Assembly (NCBI GenBank): GCA_039881045.1
Contig: JAYWVB010000004.1
Coordinates: 434,001-498,000, forward strand
Source of the DNA: Chaetomium olivaceum
Lineage: Eukaryota; Ascomycota; Sordariomycetes; Sordariales; Chaetomiaceae
Reading direction: 5' to 3'
Length of the DNA: 64,000 nucleotides
Below, one piece after another: positions 1-10,577 of the stretch. The position numbers and the translations under genes were made by a program. Every line of letters begins with the position of its first letter. Position 1 is the first letter of the stretch. A model generated the notes under the pieces. It did no database searches, was not told where the DNA came from, and worked only from the letters and a program-made list of their open reading frames with translations.

Positions 1-2972
1 CATTCGCGTCTCCTTTACCTTTTTCTGCTTGCCCTGCTTCTCCTGGAAAGCCTTATTGACAAGCTCTCTCTTTTCTCCCTGAATGTCAAGCACCCGCTCT
101 TCGACGGTGCCCTCCATTACTAGGCGCCAGACCGTTGTGGGGCGGGTCTGACCCAAACGATGGACACGGTCAACAGCCTGGTCCTCGATGGCAGGGGCCC
201 ACCAGCTGTCAGCAAGAACGACCGTGTCAGCCGAGACCAGGTTCAATCCAACACTGCATACGCTCAGACTGGCAAGCATAATGCGGGTAGCAGGGTCGTG
301 GTCGAGAGCACGAATGGCGGCATCGCGTTTGGACGTATTCATGCTGCCGTCGATGCGGGTGTAAGTGTACCCCGCCTCGTCCAATTGCTGCTGGATGACG
401 GTCAAGAACGATGTCCACTGAGAGAAGATGATCACCTTGGATCCATCGTTCTTCAGAGTAGCCTGGAGAATCTTGAGCAGCGCTTCGGTCTTGGAGCTCT
501 TTGTCTCCGGGTCGAGGTTCTCCTCTTCCTCCTGGGCCGAGTGTTCGGGCGCCGGCTCGACTAGCTTGTCCTCGGCCAGCTCGGCGCGGCACATGGGACA
601 CTTGTGTTGTATCTCAATGACTTTGGAGATACAGGCGCGGCAAAATGAATGCTTGCAGTGAGTGATGACGGGGTCCGTCAGGTGTTCCATGCAAACGGGG
701 CATTCCTCTTGGCTCTCGATGATGAGCTGAAGCGCCTGTTGCAGGAGCGCACGGTTCTCGTCATTGAGAGGGACGACGTCTTGCTCTTCGAGGAGCTTCA
801 TTAGGTCGATGATACGCTCTTTGCATAGTGTCCAGTGATTGCACCTGCGTTTGTTAGCTGCTGTCTTCTGAAATGAAGGAGGGCACACACGTTTGGCGAA
901 GGCGGAGCAGTCTCTCGAGGACGCCTTGAAATCTGCCCTTTTGGCCAGACTTCGACTTGTTCTGAAATTCCTGTAGAGCTCCTTGAGCCTCGGATCTACC
1001 ACGGGTTAGCGGTATAGTCAACACAACAAGACAACTGGTGTAGGCTATGTACTTACAGCAAAGCTTCGTATTTCTTCTTTTCGTCCGCCCAAAAGGTAAT
1101 GCGGTGGATGTATTCAGTCTTGGCCGGAAGTCTGAGGTCGACGAACTTCATGTCTTTCCGCCGGCGGAGGCAGACATCCTTCATGAGGGACTGCAAGAGG
1201 GCCTCGGCACGGGTTTCTCCGAGTGCCAGCGGCCGTGCAATGACGGTGTTAAAAATATCAGACTGTTCAATGCCGCCCGTGATGTGGAGGAACTTGACAA
1301 GGGAGTGAAGATCCTTGATATTGTTGACGCTGGATAGCTTGGTCAGTTAAAGCAATAGCAGGGTCTTGCGTCAAGCTTACATTGGGGTTCCCGTAAGGAC
1401 CCATCTTGATTTCGCCGTCAACTTGCAGGCAGCCTCGGCCGCTTTTGTTTTGGCGTTGCGAATGGTGTGGCCTTCGTCCAGAACGACACGGCGCCAGTCC
1501 ATCTTGGACAGAGGGCCGCCTATCGCTGTGTCGCTGGTCAGGGTGCCGTAGCTTGTAATGATAACCCCAAATTTCTTCAGAGACTTGGCGGCAGTCTGCC
1601 GGGCAGCTCCGTGATAGACGAGTACTTCAGGTAGGTGTTCATCGGAGACGTGGCGCTTAATTTGTTGTTCCCAGTTGCTCATCACACCAACTGGCGCAAC
1701 GATGAGTGTGGTCCCCGGCCCGCCGGTCATAATCAGGCTGATGACTTGGAGCGTCTTGCCGAGGCCCATGTCGTCGGCTAGAATGCCGCCAGATAGGAGG
1801 GTAGGGGGAGCTGCAACGGTAAAGTTGGTGGCAATGTTGACATATCGGCCCTTGGCATCCCGCTTCCAAAGCTGAACAGAATCTGGTGAACCTGGCTCCG
1901 GAAACACGGGGTTCTCCTTTGCTGTGAGCCAAGCAAGGCCTTGGAGCTGATACGGCAGCAACGTAGCAGACACTTTGTCCGGTTGTTCGGCCTGAGGCAT
2001 TCCGGCGAGCTGGTCTTCGTCCAGGGCCAACGTCTGGACAATATCACCACCGGCACGAAAGTTGACAGCTTGGCTGGTCTGGGCCAGCTGCGCTAAGAGA
2101 AACTTCTTCCTGCTGGGCGGGCGCAAATCCAGAAGTACTTCTGCCGGCCTTTAAGCCCATGGCTTTCCGTTGTTGGTCGTTATCCTTTCGGGTCTGCTTG
2201 AGCTGCGTGGCCTTAACAAGCTTGTCTTTCTTTAGACGCTCCTCCAGACTAGCCCGACCAAGGGCATCGCCGGTTCCATAGATGTACAAGCGAACGGGGC
2301 ATTCGTAGAAGCCCTTCTCACCAGTGAGCATAGCTTCAATGGTGATGTCTTTGTTATCCTGATGGCCATGAGCACTCCTACAGCACGTTGATGATTGCCA
2401 GAACCTCGACATACCAAGTATGGGGCAAGCTTCTCAGCTACTGTTCTCGGGATGTGCCCGATCTGTCTTCCGAGCACATTGTCCACCCTGATTGCATTTG
2501 GATCATACTGGCGATTTCGGGGTCAGTCGAGCGAGGGCAGGCCGGCACCGAGATGTCGAACGCACCTGATTTGTGGGCTCTCTTTTACATATCACCACTT
2601 CGCCAGCCGTAGCCATGCCATCGTAATATCTTACACCCACAATCTTGCCGTCTGTCGAGTGTTAGATTTGCGATGTCGAAAATGGGGCAATGTAAACCAA
2701 AACATACCGAAAGAGCCATAGAATTCCAGTTGGGGACCATCGTCACTTTGAGTGAGATCCTGCGTAGAGGGTTCGGGCTCGTCGTTTTCGGGATTCCTTT
2801 GAGTCGCATTTGGTACCGGGGTTGCACTGGACGATGGTTGACCAAACCCAGGCGCAGCGGGTTGCAAGCCGTGTGACGCGGACGGAAGGCGCGGTGACTT
2901 GGCGGGTCGGGTGTTTTCGTCAACGCCGGTCAAGTCAATGACCTCGCGGGACCGCTTGATTTGACGCGGCAT
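1..2972 (-). CDS. RAD5/HLTF-like SNF2 ATPase with HIRAN and RING domains (3' end outside window)
   Basis: Multi-exon minus-strand gene starting at 2972; the C-terminus runs off the left edge. Domains in order: basic N-terminus (MPRQIKRSREVIDLTG); HIRAN domain with DNVLGRQIGHIPRTVAEKL near 2400-2490; SNF2 ATPase with Walker A DDMGLGKT and box DEGH (about 1377-1780); SNF2 C-part (about 1047-1337); C3HC4 RING around 575-715 (CPVCMEHL...CKHSFCRAC...CPMCRAEL); helicase C with VHRLGQT near 150. HIRAN-SNF2-RING-HelC is the order of Rad5/HLTF, which ubiquitinate PCNA and remodel stalled forks in the nucleus. First intron about 2652-2707. Near 2126-2140 the frame changes in a way one missing base does not explain, so that junction is unresolved. 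The family is secure; the exact ortholog (Rad5, Ris1-like or an HLTF paralog) is not. Confidence 0.85.
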
Positions 2973-3299
2973 TGCGAGTCAATTGAAGTTAGATCAAAAT
3001 GTAAACACCAGTACGAAGTAATACAGATTACTGCAGCAGTTCTTGAAATGGAACGACCCTGGATTCAGTGAGACATGCGTCCCGCAATGATGCAGAGAGT
3101 GGGAACGCGAGGAAGCGTGGATTGGCTGTGAAGCATTGATGGCCAAAATGGGAAAGTGGAACACGAGATCCTGGTCCAGCGATGCGTGAGCACGTGAGCA
3201 GAGTGGGCTGAGGGTGAGAGAGACAACCCTAACCCGGCCAAGCAGGAAAGCTCCCGCTGTGGGATTCACCAATCCGGCCATCGCATGACACAACCCACC

Positions 3300-3339
<40 letters not shown>

Positions 3340-3786
3340 GGGCATCGTTTCGAACCGAATACGCAACCGAGTGAAGACATCCCGGATGTTCAGGGGTAGT
3401 TACGATATGGGCGCTTTCAGCGTATCGTGTGCGCGGGGATGGCGGGGCCGAAAGCCAGATTAGTGGGGAAAACGAGGCCCCCAACCCGACGCTGTTCCCA
3501 TCCTCCCATCCTTCGGCTGATCAAACTTTGGCAGAAACGATATCTTTTTGTGAATGGTTCCATGATCGGCCTCTCTTTCCCACTGGTAGGAGCCACGCAA
3601 GGCCACGGAAGCTTGGCTATGTAACGCTGCGCTGATATGGTGGTCAGCGAAGCCAAGAAGCCCTGGGAGAGCGAGCGAGGGGTTATTTCAGTGTTACTAA
3701 AGAGTAGGTGATGTGAGTTGTGAGTTAACTGACCATTAACCACTTCTTCCCTTGGACTTTCTCAGATACGCTCAGCCCTACTCGAC
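2973..3786. other. divergent intergenic region with CAA microsatellite
   Basis: Region between the divergent helicase and acyltransferase starts. It holds a trinucleotide (CAA)n tract of about 13-14 units at 3299-3339 and no convincing gene; the short open frames here have no recognisable domain. It presumably contains both promoters. Confidence 0.6.
3299..3339. repeat. (CAA)n microsatellite
   Basis: About 13-14 uninterrupted CAA units, seen directly in the sequence. It lies outside any gene call, between two divergent promoters. Confidence 0.9.
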
Positions 3787-5242
3787 ATGCCAACGACCGA
3801 GGAGTACCACCTTCGCCCACTGGGTTGGGAGAACGACCCCGAGGTGGAGAGGTTGCGGTTCTCCAGCCTCGATTACCTTGCTGCCTGTACCTACAACAGT
3901 TACGCTTTGTTCTTTAAATTAAAGGATGAAGAGAGGCCCAGAGTTCTTGCCGTCCTGAGAGAGGGTCTGGAGAAGACATTGGCACAATGCAGGCAGTTGG
4001 TCGGGACGATCGAGAAGAACGACGACGACGATGACCATTCCTTTGTCAAGAAGCGAGACAGCACTGTCAAGCTCGTCGTCAAGCTTTTTGAGGCGGAGGA
4101 CAACGCACCCTCCATGTCGGACATAGAGAAGGCTCACTTTGCCTCGTCTTGCCTCGGAGACACCGGCCGCTTCGTGGTCGAGGGAATGTCATACGGCGAG
4201 AAACCCGAGTGCCTGCCGAGCGCGAAGCCCGTTGTTTCGGCCTTCCAGGCGAATTTCATTCCTGGGGGCTCATCTTCGTTATCAACATCCACCACTACTC
4301 CAATGACGTGATGGGCTGGGCCAACTTCGTGTACCAGCTCGCTGATAACTGCAATTCCATCGTCAACGAGACCGCACCTCCCCCATGGGACTCCGCGAAC
4401 TTAGATGCAGCCCGGTTCACTGCATCCGACTTCCCTTCTGCGTCAAAAGTTGACGGCCCCACGCCACCTGAGCGCCATCCTCTGCTGCGCGAACATGCTG
4501 CGCTCCTGTTTCACCTCCCAAGAGCAAGGCTGAAGAGTTAAGGGGCTCGCTATGCCGGCCGGACAAGGCCACACGATCTCTTGGGTTTCGACCTATGATG
4601 CTTTTTCAGCCCTCCTATGGCGCGTCCTCACCCGGCATCGCGCCGCTCTTTACAGCCCGTCCCCAGAGGAAACCCCTACCCTGATTGAAGGAATCAACAT
4701 GCGGACTCGAACAGACCCGCCCGTGGCCAACCGGCTGCAGCGCAACTTGTTTTGGGTCGCGATTTCTGCGAACTACCCGGATCCCCTCACTATCAAGGAT
4801 ATTGCTTCCCCAGGGGACGCGGTCCCCTCTCCCTTCTGGCGACCAAGATCCGCACCATGACCAATAGCATGGACCAAGCGGCGCTCGACCAGGCCCTTGC
4901 CATGCTGGCTCCCATCCGCGACAAGACCTGCCTGTTTTCGAGAGTTGACTCGTTTCCACCCCTCACGGTGGTCATCACCGACTGGCGGCTAGCTACCGTG
5001 TGCGAGAAGGCTGATTTCGGCTTCGCCAGGCCATGCGCTTTCCGGCATTTCTTCGATGCTGTGTCCGAGGGTTTGATTATAGTCTACCCACCCGCATGTT
5101 TAGTAATGATACCGATGAGGGCTGCGAATTCGTGGTCACGATGGAGAACGAGATCATTGAGGCGGTCCTGGATGATTCGGATATGAAGAAGTATTTCGAG
5201 TTCAGGGGGTACGAGTTGAAAAGGGCCGTGAACACATCGTGA
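3787..5242 (+). pseudogene. BAHD/trichothecene 3-O-acetyltransferase-like acyltransferase, five frameshifts
   Basis: Translation from ATG 3787 (MPTTEEYHLRPLGWEND) matches the fungal PF02458 acyltransferases, which move acetyl or longer acyl groups from CoA to hydroxyls of secondary metabolites. The active-site HHxxxD-type motif (INIHHYSNDVMGW) is at 4278-4316. The C-terminal DFG-type motif appears as DFGFARP, followed by the typical GCEFVVTMENE and KYFEFRG end. The frame runs 1>0>2>1>0>2, so every shift equals one lost base. The first is in G5 at 4264-4268; the others are near 4510-4540, 4545, 4800 and 5090. Adding five bases gives 486 codons, the usual family length. It may be a true pseudogene or an intact gene with sequence errors; the uniform direction favours errors. 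The substrate cannot be inferred. A transposon sits 63 bp downstream. Confidence 0.8.
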
Positions 5243-5305
5243 GGCTCCACATGAATGAGAGGCCGAAGATTTTGAATGAGATAATAAATGTATAACATAC
5301 TATTA

Positions 5306-5352
5306 ACGTACTCCACCCCCAAGTCGCGCACACCCCTAAGTCGCGCACTTTT
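5306..5352. repeat. left terminal inverted repeat, two 17-bp units
   Basis: Contains ACGTACTCCACCCCCAAGTC followed by two copies of a 17-bp unit (CACCCCCAAGTCGCGCA and a C-to-T variant CACCCCTAAGTCGCGCA), then CTTTTGACC. It mirrors the right end at 12361-12486. Confidence 0.9.
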
Positions 5353-5608
5353 GACCTTGAACCGATAGGAAACATCAATTACACCACCACAACAACCGCA
5401 ATACACTGAAACTATTTTAAATCATGTACATCAGATGTTTCTCCGTCTCCCTGACACGTGCGCGCATTGTGCCCGGGCTTTCCGCACTTACCACAACGCC
5501 GTGGAGCCGTCTCTGTTCGAGCCCGCCGACTACCATTTTCCCTCGCTTCACGCTCTACCTGTTCCTGCACCTCTCTCTGGGCAAGTATATCATGTGCATC
5601 TCCTATAG

Positions 5609-5871
5609 TGTAACGGTCCCAGGAGTATATTGCAACTAGCTGGTGACGACCCTACGAGTACACTAAGCTTGAAGAAGAAAAGGAAAGATGAGGGAGTCTG
5701 GCAGCTCGTGGCTGCTTTATGATCGCGAGTGCGGTGGCCCGAGCGCATTGCTAGAATGTTCGGTGTGCTGTGGGGCAACTGGGAATAGCTTCATCCAGGG
5801 GTTCGGTGGATCGTGCTTGTACGTGAGCTGGCCGGGGTTACCGAGGCCCACCTCAGGCACAGCCCGTTACA
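5609..5871 (-). repeat. 3' LTR of the gypsy element
   Basis: 263 bp, TG...CA ends with inverted TGTAACGG/CCGTTACA. Near-identical to 10578-10839. It is the 3' LTR in the minus-strand orientation of the element. Confidence 0.93.
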
Positions 5872-5874
5872 TTA

Positions 5875-5897
5875 CCCCCCTCCTCCACCTCCTCCTC
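5875..5897 (-). promoter_or_regulatory. polypurine tract of the gypsy element
   Basis: On the element strand a purine-rich run (GAGGAGGAGGTGGAGGAGGG) ends a few bases before the 3' LTR, the usual place of the plus-strand primer. Confidence 0.8.
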
Positions 5898-5906
5898 GAG
5901 GTTTTG

Positions 5907-6890
5907 TTAGTCCCTAACCTTCCCATGAGCAGCCTCGAACCTGGCTAGAGCATCCGTTTCCAAGAAGTTCGCTAGGGGTTCCCATGTAGGCTGTGAATAG
6001 CCTGTCCACTTGACTAGGACTTGTTTGCCCCTCCCTCTCTTCCTAACCTCGAGGATTTCTTCGACCGGGTATCTTCTATTCTGGTCCTGATCAAGGTCCT
6101 GCGTGATCTTCCCGTGCTCTGCCTCAAACTTGTCCAGCGCTGCCGTGTCTAGAAAGGCGCTCAATGGCTCCCAGGTTGGTTGGACATAACCTGCCCACTT
6201 AACCAGCACTTGGTGGCCCCTCCCTCTTCGTCTCGCTTCGAGAATCTCCTCGATGAGCCACTCCTGTTCCCCAGTGTCTTCAGCGATGATGGCTGGGGGC
6301 TGCGTGTCGTCCTGAACCTGCGACGGTAATGGGTCGTCGGCGGCTCTCTTCAACATAGAGACGTGAAAGACGGAGTGTATTCCGGGGGGCGTGTTCAGCC
6401 GGTAGGCATGCGAGCTGATCACCTCGGTAATCTCGTACTTGGCGTTGAGCCAGTCGAGCTTCTTCGAAGGCCTAGTGGTCTTGACATTCTTTAGCCTCAA
6501 CCAGACTTTGTCTCCCACGTGGAACTGCTCTGCGGCCTGTCGTGCCTGGTTGGCGTACTCCTCCTGCCGCTCTTGTGCGGATGCCATCGCTGCTTGGGCG
6601 AACGCTGTGGCCTCTCTCAGTCGCGCGACGAACGCTTCTCCTTTGGCTACCGGCGACTGCCCCTCTGTGCGGAGGGGTTCCTCTCCTTCCTTGTCGTCGT
6701 TCTTGACAAAACCAGTTCGGACCATCACCGCGGCACCGCGGTTGACGCGGAGTGCTCTGCCTCTCGCAGCCTTCAATAACTGGAAACAGCGGCCCGTGAG
6801 CCGCTCATCATCGGCGTTCTGGGGCATATCTTGCTCTCTTCTAGACAGGGCGTCAGGAACCACGGCCTGTTTTCCCGGCCGGTACGTCAA
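5907..6890 (-). CDS. pol C-terminus: remnant integrase with two chromodomains
   Basis: Open for 327 codons. It starts in the RNase H-integrase linker (YRPGKQAVVPDALSRRE) and passes without a break from EGEEPLRTEGQ into the integrase C-terminal part (QFHVGDKVWLRLKNV, FHVSMLK). The HHCC zinc and DDE core, about 250-300 residues in intact elements, is absent. Two chromodomains follow in tandem: IEEILEARRRGRGHQVLVKW with TWEPLSAF, then VEEILEVRKRGRGKQVLVKW with TWEPLANF. Intact chromoviruses normally carry one, which targets integration to marked chromatin. Confidence 0.88.
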   Translation of the reverse strand: MTYRPGKQAVVPDALSRREQDMPQNADDERLTGRCFQLLKAARGRALRVNRGAAVMVRTGFVKNDDKEGEEPLRTEGQSPVAKGEAFVARLREATAFAQAAMASAQERQEEYANQARQAAEQFHVGDKVWLRLKNVKTTRPSKKLDWLNAKYEITEVISSHAYRLNTPPGIHSVFHVSMLKRAADDPLPSQVQDDTQPPAIIAEDTGEQEWLIEEILEARRRGRGHQVLVKWAGYVQPTWEPLSAFLDTAALDKFEAEHGKITQDLDQDQNRRYPVEEILEVRKRGRGKQVLVKWTGYSQPTWEPLANFLETDALARFEAAHGKVRD

Positions 6891-8953
6891 CGAGAAGTTG
6901 TATCGGGCGAGTATTCAGCCCAGCGGACCTGCCGCTCACTGAGTTGGCGCTTCTTCTGGAAGTACTCGAGGTTCTTGTGGTCGGTCCAGATCTCGAATGA
7001 CGGCACGCTTCGCAACTCGGCGTCCCACTGTTCCAGGCACCGTATCACAGCTAGTAGCTCCTTGTCGTGGATTGGGTAGTTCGACTCTGCCGAGTTGTTC
7101 TTCTTCGAAAAGAACGCCACTGGGCGAAGGACCCCCTCATCGTCGTACTGAGACAGGGCTCCTCCGATCGCGTACCCCGACGAGTCCGTTTCCACAATTG
7201 TCTTCCGGTCCGGGTCCCATTGTGCAAGGATCGGTGCGCTGATCAATAGCTTCTTCAGCTCTTTGAAGGCTTCTTCACACTGATCCGTCCAGAGAAAGAG
7301 GGCTCCTTTCTTGGTCAGAGCGATGAGTGGCATCGCTACGGTCGAGAAGTTTGGTACAAACTCCCGATAGTAGTTGGCAAATCCAATGAACCCGCGTACT
7401 CCCTTGACGGTCCTTGGGCGCTCCCACGACGCAACCGCCTTGATCTTTTCCGGATCAACTCGGATCCCCTTTCCGGCGTCAACGATGAAACCCAAATACT
7501 TGACGCTCTTGGCCTCGAATTCACACTTATCGATGTCAATCTGCAACCCTGCATCTTGGAGTCTTTTCAAGACCATCCGGACCTTCTTTCTATGGTCTGC
7601 TAGAGAGCCATCCGAATAGATAAGGATATCATCGATGAAGGCCGAGCAAAATTCGTCGAGGAACTCGCGAAGCGTGTTGTTGATGTATCGTTGGAAGTGG
7701 CTGGCGCGCCGGTCAAGCCGAAGGAGTAACCAGCCACTCATAGAGCCCATACCTCGTGCGAAAGGCTGTCTTCCACTCTTCTCCTTCTTTGATGCGGATT
7801 TTGTGGAAGGCAGCAATCACGTCCAGCTTCGTGAACCACTTTGCTTTCGACAAGGATCGCAATGTCTCGCCAATCAAAGGTAGCGGGTACCTATCCTTGC
7901 GGGTGATGGCATTCAGACCCCGATAGTCGACACAGAAACGAAGACCACCACCTGGTTTCCTGACGAACAGCACTGGCGCGGACGCTGGGGAGCTGCTCGC
8001 TCTGATGAAGTTCTTGTCGAGGAGCTCTGTCAGGGTCTTCCGTAAGACGATCAGCTCTTCTCTCGACATACCGTACAGCGGTCCCCAGGGAGGAGCTTTG
8101 TCGGCGCCGTTCGTGTCCTTCTCCAGTGAATTTCATGGTCGATACCTGGCCGGTGGGGAGGTAGCTGGTCGGCTTGCCCCCTGTTGAATAGTGGAAGGAA
8201 GTCATGGTAATGCTCTGGCAGCTTCTGGCGGGGGTCGCTGTGTTTCTTTGGGGCGAGTGCCTTCTCGATATCTGCCAAACTTGCTGCGAACACCTGAGCA
8301 GGCCCCCTCTTACCAGGGTGAGTACTTCGGATCCTCCTGACCAGTGCTTTAAAAATGCCCGCCGTCTGTCCCTTGACTGGGAAGTCGATCTCCTTTGTGT
8401 GACTGCGTTCTTTGACCGCTAAGCCAGACGTGCCGATGTAGAGTTCCCCCCTCGTGGGGGCCAATTCCATCTCATCAGCGTCCATCCATGGCCGACCGAT
8501 GATGACGTCGTCCCCTTGGTCAGGGATAACGTAGAAGAAAACCCGCCTTCTCTTGTGTCCGTCGATGTCGGTGTCTGCGTAGGCAACGTGTGTGATAGCT
8601 TCCTTCACTAAGACGTTGACTTGGTCGAGGTCACGGGGGGTGATGGGGATGCGCGGGAGGCGTAAGCGTTTAGCAAGTGAAAGGCTGATGGTGGCGAAAC
8701 AGAGGCATCCACTGTCAACAAGGGCCTTGGTGTAATGAATTCCATTGATGCCGAAATTAACATAAAAAGGCTCGCCGTCCATCTCCTTCTCCACGCGCTT
8801 CCACTCTCGTACCGCCTCCAAATGCTCCTGGTGACGACTTTTACCAGGAGCTACTCTTTTAACTCTCGTCGTCCGACGTGGTCTGCTCAGATGAGCTGTC
8901 TCCACATCAACTAAGTCTTCGATTTTAGGGAGCCTGGGTTGCGATCTTTTCAC
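6887..8953 (-). pseudogene. pol: protease, reverse transcriptase and RNase H of the gypsy element
   Basis: Retropepsin-like protease with active site ALVDSGC near 8710-8740. RT follows from about 8069: KPGGGLRFCVDYRGLN, KLDVIAAFHKI, catalytic FIDDILIYSD and YLGFIVDAGKGI. RNase H follows with IVETDSSGYAIGGAL, ELLAVIRCLEQWD and IWTDHKNLEYF. Four single-base losses (near 8090, 7725, 7690 and 6920) break the frame. All catalytic residues of RT and RNase H are present. Confidence 0.88.
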
Positions 8954-10098
8954 CTGCGCTCGGGCTGGGAGGTCGGGACGCTTTGGGGGGAGGAGAGGGC
9001 ATTCCGAAACCCAGCAGCCGTCCCTACCACAACGTAGACATCGTTTTCCTTACGGCGCAGCGCCATCTCCCTCTCATCGACCCACTTCGCTCGTTTGCCT
9101 GCTAATTCCTTGTTCTGGCGCTGGACTGCCTTGCTGATCTTCGTAGGCTCCCAGTCCATCGCGTCCGGGGAAACGGCGCGGGGAGGGGGCGTTTTAGCTC
9201 TGGCTTGGGCCTCTCTCTGGGCGTTCTGCCAGGAGCTCTGCCGCTGGGAGAAAACGCGGAACTCGTCAAGGTTGGCGCCCAGGTCGTGGAGAGCGCGTAC
9301 ATATTTATGGTACTCCTCGGGCATATTGAGCTGGCCTTGAGCTCCTTCCGCATTTCCTTGTTGAGTGACTTCTTGAGATAGCTGATCTTGACCGCCGATG
9401 TCCAGCCAGCCCACCCGCATCGGCTAGCTCCTTTTCAAATTTGGGCAAGAATGAAGCAAACGACTCTCTGTCTCCTTGGGTCATCGAACCCAGCCTGTCA
9501 AGGGCCTTCTGGGAGAGGTTTGGGTCCGAGTAGCAGGTAGCCAGGTAGCGTAAAAACTCGAAAGGCTCGGTAGTTCCGTTCTGTTTGCAATGTTCATAAA
9601 AGGCTGCAGCCATTGCCTGGGGTCCGTCTGTGAGACGGGCAAAGATGTAGGAGAACTGATCCCTTTCAGTCCCGATTGCTGGACCGTCGCCTCCAGCTTA
9701 CTTTCCATCTCTTGCTTCCATGTACGGAATTTCCTCCGGGTCCCATCGAAACGAGGAGGGTCTGGCAACGTCGGTCTTTTTTTTGTCTGACCAGTTGACG
9801 CGGGCATTGCAGGTGGGGGTAGAGGCGCTTGGGGAGCTAGGTCGGCTGGCAAAGGTGATCGCGGGGTATTTCCTCCTGGAGTTGTGCGGAGAGAGGCAAG
9901 ACTCGCTTGTAGGGCTTTGATGTGCGCCTGGTTTTCCTCTCGTTCTTGGGCTTGGCGCGCTTCCATCTCAGCGAACCGCCGGGTCTGTTCCGACTGTCCG
10001 GTTTGGATCGTCTCCAGCTGCGTGGTGAGGAGCTGCACCAGCCGAGCCAACTGGGAAGTCTCCTGTCCGTCCGTCATTGCGTCGTCGTTTCCGGACAT
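8954..10098 (-). pseudogene. gag of the gypsy element
   Basis: Starts MSGNDDAMTDGQETSQLARL. A coiled-coil N-terminus leads into the gag core (RFDGTRRKFRTWKQEMESKL, EPFEFLRYLATCYSDPNL), then a basic region and a zinc knuckle near 9020-9045 reading CLRCGRDGCWVSEC. Cys stands in the third metal position where His is usual. Four single-base losses (near 9650, 9410, 9325 and 9050) break it. Gag is continuous with protease, with no stop between them once these are bridged. Confidence 0.82.
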
Positions 10099-10564
10099 CC
10101 TGTCCGGGATGTTTGTTGAGCTAGGGATGCTATACCTCTAGGTCTCGTTCGTGGTGTGCCTCGCTCAATGGAGGACTTCTCGTCGTGTTCCGGTCGTGTC
10201 TGGCTACTCGGCTCCCTTGGGCACGAGATTTTCGCCCTTGTGACGTAACGGTTGGAAATGTGGGATTCGTTACCCTCCTGTGCCGCCGAAGCTCACAGCC
10301 CGGGTGTTACTCCGTTGCCTCGTTGACAACGCGAGCCTCTTCGTTCTCGACTGTCCACGTGAGGGGACAGGAGTTGCTTCGTTAGCTCAACCGGTTGGTG
10401 CCGGTATCTTGCTCTTCGCTCAACCGGTCGATCTCGCCGGTGTCTTGCGGAACCGTGGTGCCTCGCTCGATGCAAGGGCTTTCGCTAATGTCTCGTTGAA
10501 CCGTGGGTGTCTTGCCGCCTCGTTGACGACACAGACCTTCTCTGAAATCAACAACAGAAGAAGG

Positions 10565-10576
10565 AAGCTTAGTGTA
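10565..10576 (-). promoter_or_regulatory. self-complementary primer-binding site (Tf1-like)
   Basis: On the minus strand the leader reads TACACTAAGCTT starting one base after the 5' LTR. It is an exact 12-nt complement of AAGCTTAGTGTA in the LTR (10628-10639; also 5659-5670 in the other LTR). No tRNA 3'-end complement is apparent at this position. In Tf1/sushi-type LTR elements the RNA 5' end folds onto the PBS to self-prime; this layout fits that mechanism. The pairing is seen; the priming is inferred. Confidence 0.65.
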
Positions 10577-10577
10577 A

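Noticed and set aside
2100..2140. A sixth-type frameshift in the SNF2 gene
   Set aside because: The junction needs two lost bases or one gained; a short intron cannot be excluded. Left as unresolved, not counted with the single-base losses.
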